NCBI RefSeq assembly: GCF_001427305.1
Contig: NZ_LMFZ01000005.1
Location: 62,001 to 126,000, forward strand
Reading direction: 5' to 3'
DNA from: Duganella sp. Root1480D1
Lineage (GTDB): Bacteria > Pseudomonadota > Gammaproteobacteria > Burkholderiales > Burkholderiaceae_D
Length of the DNA: 64,000 bases
The notes below the pieces were generated by a model. The model did no database searches and had not been told where the DNA came from. It worked only from the letters and a program-made list of their open reading frames with translations. Both the position numbers and the translations under genes were made by a program. Shown here piece by piece: positions 61,019-64,000 of this stretch (its first letter is position 1; each line of letters begins with the position of its first letter).

Positions 61019-62287
61019 ATGACTTACCTCATCGACCGTCGTTTGCAGGGCAAGAACAAGTCCGCGGTCAACCGCGAACGATTTTTGCGGCGTTACAAGG
61101 GCCAGATCAAGGATGCGGTCGGGCGCGCCATCAAGGGGCGCTCGATCACCGACATCGAGAATGGCGAAAAAGTATCGATTCCCGTCAAGGACGTGAACGA
61201 GCCCTCGTTCGGCCACGCCCACGGCGGCGTCTGGGAAGTGGTCAACCCCGGCAATGAGGAATACCAGAAAGGCGACCAGATCAACCGCCCCAAGGGCGGT
61301 GGCGGCAGCGGCCGTGGCCGCGCAGGCAACAGCGACCAGACCAGCGAGGATGATTTCATCTTCGAACTGTCACGCGAAGAATTCATGAACTACTTCTTCG
61401 AAGACCTGGAACTGCCGCACATGATCAAGACCCAGCTCACGGCCACCACCGAATTCAAGCCGCAGCGTGCCGGGTACACGGTGTCGGGCACGCCGTCCAA
61501 CATCCATGTGCTGCGCTCCCTGCGCGGCGCTCTCGGCCGCCGCATTGCGGTGGGCGGCAATTCGCGCAAGCGCCTGATCGAGGCCGAGCGCGAACTGGAA
61601 GAATTGCTGGTGGCCGGGGCCCCGCTCGACGATCCTGAGGTGATCGAGCTGAAGCGGCTGATCCACCACCTGCATACGCGGCTGCTGGCCATCCCCTTCA
61701 TCGACCCCTTCGACCTGCGCTATTCCAACCGCATCAAGGTGCCGAAGCCGATGACCCAGGCCGTGATGTTCTGCATCATGGACGTGTCGGGCTCGATGGA
61801 CGAGCAGCGCAAGGATACGGCCAAGCGCTTCTTCATCCTGCTCTACCTGTTCCTCAAGCGCGTGTACGACAAGATCGAGGTGGTGTTCATCCGCCACCAT
61901 ACGGCAGCGTCGGAAGTGGACGAGAACGAATTCTTCCACTCGCGCGAATCGGGCGGCACCGTGGTGTCCTCGGCCCTGCACCTGTTAAACAAGATCATCG
62001 ACGAGCGCTTCGGCGGCGGCAGCTGGAATGCCTATGTGGCGCAAGCTTCCGATGGCGACAACTGGGATAACGATTCCGTGCTGTGCCGGCAACTGCTGGT
62101 CAATACCATCATGCCCAAGGTGCAGTACTACACCTATGTCGAGATCACCGACGGCCCGCCGCAGAACCTGTGGGAGCAGTACGCCCAGATTCCCGAATAC
62201 CACCAGCACTTCGCCATGCAGAAGATAGTCACGCCGGCCGATATTTATCCGGTGTTCCGCGAACTGTTCAAGAAGCAACCAAAATGA
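61019..62287 (+). CDS. yeaH: YeaH/YhbH family protein (DUF444, von Willebrand A-like)
   Basis: The 422-aa protein starts MTYLIDRRLQGKNKSAVNRE, the DUF444 signature, has a Gly/Arg-rich linker (about 95-115), and a vWA-like domain with the metal-binding motif DVSGSMDEQRK (Asp255). Function unknown; always encoded with PrkA and SpoVR and thought to act in the same stress pathway. GGAGGCAC precedes the ATG. Its stop overlaps the spoVR start (ATGA). Confidence 0.95.
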   Translation: MTYLIDRRLQGKNKSAVNRERFLRRYKGQIKDAVGRAIKGRSITDIENGEKVSIPVKDVNEPSFGHAHGGVWEVVNPGNEEYQKGDQINRPKGGGGSGRGRAGNSDQTSEDDFIFELSREEFMNYFFEDLELPHMIKTQLTATTEFKPQRAGYTVSGTPSNIHVLRSLRGALGRRIAVGGNSRKRLIEAERELEELLVAGAPLDDPEVIELKRLIHHLHTRLLAIPFIDPFDLRYSNRIKVPKPMTQAVMFCIMDVSGSMDEQRKDTAKRFFILLYLFLKRVYDKIEVVFIRHHTAASEVDENEFFHSRESGGTVVSSALHLLNKIIDERFGGGSWNAYVAQASDGDNWDNDSVLCRQLLVNTIMPKVQYYTYVEITDGPPQNLWEQYAQIPEYHQHFAMQKIVTPADIYPVFRELFKKQPK

Positions 62288-63822
62288 ACCAGATGACCAA
62301 GCGCCCCCCGCATCCACGCGCCCTTCCGGAGCAATCCGAATGGACGTTTGAACTGATCGAGCAGGCGCACGAGGAAATCCGCCGCGTGGCGCACAACTTC
62401 GGGCTGGATACCTATCCCAACCAGTTGGAAATTATTACTGCCGAGCAAATGATGGATGCCTACACCTCGGTAGGCATGCCGGTATCGTATGCGCACTGGT
62501 CTTTCGGCAAGCATTTCCTTGCAACAGAGAAAGGTTACAAGCGCGGGCAGATGGGGCTGGCCTACGAGATCGTGATCAACTCCAACCCCTGCATTGCCTA
62601 TCTAATGGAGGAGAACAGCCTGACCATGCAGGCGCTGGTGATTGCCCACGCTGCCTACGGCCACAATTCCTTCTTCAAGGGCAATTACCTGTTCAAGACC
62701 TGGACCGATGCCGATGCCATCATCGATTACATGGTGTTCGCCAAGAATTACATCACCGAGTGCGAGCAGCGCCATGGCATCGATGCCATTGAATTGCTGC
62801 TCGACTCTTGCCACGCGATCCAGAACTATGGCGTGGACCGCTACAAGCGGCCGGCCAAGCTGTCGCTGGCGCAGGAAGCGATGAAACAGAAGGAACGCGA
62901 AGCCTACCTGCAGTCCCAGATCAACGAGTTGTGGCGCACCGTGCCGCGGCGCGAAGAAGAAGCGGTCGACAAGCCGGCACCGCGCTTCCCTCCCGAGCCG
63001 GAAGAAAACCTGCTGTACTTTATAGAGAAGTATGCCCCGCTGCTGGAACCGTGGCAGCGCGAGATCGTGCGCATCGTGCGCAAGATCAGCCAGTATTTCT
63101 ACCCGCAGCGCCAGACCCAGGTGATGAATGAGGGCTGGGCCACGTTCTGGCACTACACCATCCTCAACCAGTTGTACGATGAGGGCGTGGTCAGCGACGG
63201 CTTCATGATGGAATTCCTGAAGAGCCATACCAATGTGGTATACCAGCCGCCGGTGCACAGCCCCTATTACAACGGCATCAACCCGTATGCGCTGGGCTTT
63301 GCGATGATGTCCGACATCCGGCGCATTTGCGAGAACCCGACGCAAGAAGACCGCGAATGGTTCCCTGACATTGCCGGCAGCGACTGGAAGAAGACGCTCG
63401 ACTTTGCCATGCGCAACTTCAAGGATGAAAGTTTTATTGCGCAATATCTTTCGCCGCGCCTGATCCGCGAGTTCCACTTCTTTGCCGTATTAGATGACGA
63501 CAAGAACGACAAGCTGGCCGTCTCGGCCATCCATGACGAGCTGGGCTACCGCTATGTGCGGCAAATGCTGGCCGACCAGTACAACCTGGGCAACCGCGAG
63601 CCTAATATACAGGTGTGGTCCGTCAATACCCGCGACGACCGTGCCCTGACACTGCGCCACACGCAGTACAACCGCCGTCCCCTCAACCAACAGGCCAACG
63701 AAGTATTGAAGCACGTCGCCCGCCTGTGGGGATTCGACGTTCACCTGGATACGGTTTCGCCGGATGGCCAGGTGATCAGCACCATCGAGTGCAAGCGCGA
63801 GAAGCGCAACCGGGTGATCTGA
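62284..63822 (+). CDS. spoVR: SpoVR family protein
   Basis: The 512-aa protein is a SpoVR (YcgB) homologue: WTFELIEQAHEEIRRVAHNF, DTYPNQLEIITAEQMMDAYT, AYGHNSFFKGNYLF, MNEGWATFWHYTILNQLYDE and a C-terminal LNQQANEVLKHVARLWGFDV. The ATG at 62284 overlaps the yeaH stop; the long upstream frame lies within yeaH. In Bacillus SpoVR is needed for spore cortex formation; in proteobacteria it is part of a PrkA-linked stress module. Confidence 0.97.
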   Translation: MNQMTKRPPHPRALPEQSEWTFELIEQAHEEIRRVAHNFGLDTYPNQLEIITAEQMMDAYTSVGMPVSYAHWSFGKHFLATEKGYKRGQMGLAYEIVINSNPCIAYLMEENSLTMQALVIAHAAYGHNSFFKGNYLFKTWTDADAIIDYMVFAKNYITECEQRHGIDAIELLLDSCHAIQNYGVDRYKRPAKLSLAQEAMKQKEREAYLQSQINELWRTVPRREEEAVDKPAPRFPPEPEENLLYFIEKYAPLLEPWQREIVRIVRKISQYFYPQRQTQVMNEGWATFWHYTILNQLYDEGVVSDGFMMEFLKSHTNVVYQPPVHSPYYNGINPYALGFAMMSDIRRICENPTQEDREWFPDIAGSDWKKTLDFAMRNFKDESFIAQYLSPRLIREFHFFAVLDDDKNDKLAVSAIHDELGYRYVRQMLADQYNLGNREPNIQVWSVNTRDDRALTLRHTQYNRRPLNQQANEVLKHVARLWGFDVHLDTVSPDGQVISTIECKREKRNRVI

Positions 63823-64000
63823 CGACCGCTTTTGACAGAGTTACGTCGAAGCAACACACTTCGCCAAATTTCCTTAGCTCCGCCGACCATGTTGGCGAGC
63901 AATCTTTTGTCCTAAAGAAAAAGTGATGAAGATCAATCGCAGAGGCGAAAAAATGCTCAATTTTCTCTTGCTTTTTCTGCCAGACCACTTTGGCGTAGTC

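Noticed and set aside
63776-63988. Short minus-strand open frame at the right edge
   Set aside because: It overlaps the end of spoVR, has no recognisable domain and no clear ribosome site.

Overview
The window is a chromosomal segment of a GC-rich, polarly flagellated betaproteobacterium, most likely Oxalobacteraceae (Massilia/Duganella/Janthinobacterium group). The inference rests on the flagellar gene layout (fliOPQR, flgB-L, flgMN, flhBAF-flhG-fliA-motCD), the rne-rluC-gph-Rieske-sppA order, and short GGTAAACCGG / GGGTCTGACCC palindromes scattered between genes. No tRNA, rRNA, insertion sequence, integrase or CRISPR array was seen.

Layout. 1-2045: end of the fliO-P-Q-R export-gate operon, closed by an 88-nt perfect palindrome. 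2050-8807 (minus): flgL, K, J, I, H, G. 8808-18899: a block separating flgG from flgF. It holds a type VI secretion cargo on the plus strand (vgrG, a DUF4123 adaptor, a DUF2235/Tle1-like lipase effector and an array of intact and decayed DUF3304 lipoprotein genes, the candidate immunity proteins) and, on the minus strand, a PAS-GGDEF-EAL c-di-GMP protein. 18900-22748 (minus): flgF, E, D, C, B. 22877-24465 (plus): flgA, flgM, flgN. 24542-26107: an exported, membrane-anchored protein with cysteine-hydrolase-like motifs. 26159-34121 (minus): motD, motC, fliA, flhG, flhF, flhA, flhB. Together these encode rod, hook, filament junction, P/L rings, export gate, second stator, polar placement GTPase, and the sigma28/anti-sigma pair. 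Two good sigma28 promoters, in front of flgK and flgM, share the same 11-nt spacing.

34203-41629 is housekeeping and accessory: a fumarylacetoacetate-hydrolase family enzyme, a DUF2061 membrane protein under a Fur-box-like site, a DUF6624-like secreted protein, a VOC protein, a four-EF-hand protein, an RsuA-type pseudouridine synthase, a small ORF, then sppA, a Rieske protein, gph and rluC. 41630-49817: a long leader and rne (RNase E) with a repetitive tail, chrA whose 5' coding region contains a strong hairpin, moaA, and a single-frame mobA-moeA fusion. 49814-52794 (minus): a periplasmic binding-protein pseudogene with two nonsense codons, a small exported protein, rmuC and a truncated hemoglobin. 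52886-55114: a six-TM histidine kinase and an unusual response regulator resembling CqsS/LqsS and LqsR. 55172-58717 (minus): an FtsX-type permease and an adenine/adenosine deaminase. 59047-63822: the prkA-yeaH-spoVR stress module. Nothing recognisable lies in 63823-64000.

The most notable items are the T6SS effector-immunity cargo inside the flagellar flg cluster with a visibly decaying DUF3304 array, the LqsS/LqsR-like pair without a neighbouring autoinducer synthase, the FlhG with a degraded Walker A, the MobA-MoeA fusion, and a palindrome family placed directly on stop codons. Functions are assigned by reading the sequence; no database search was run.
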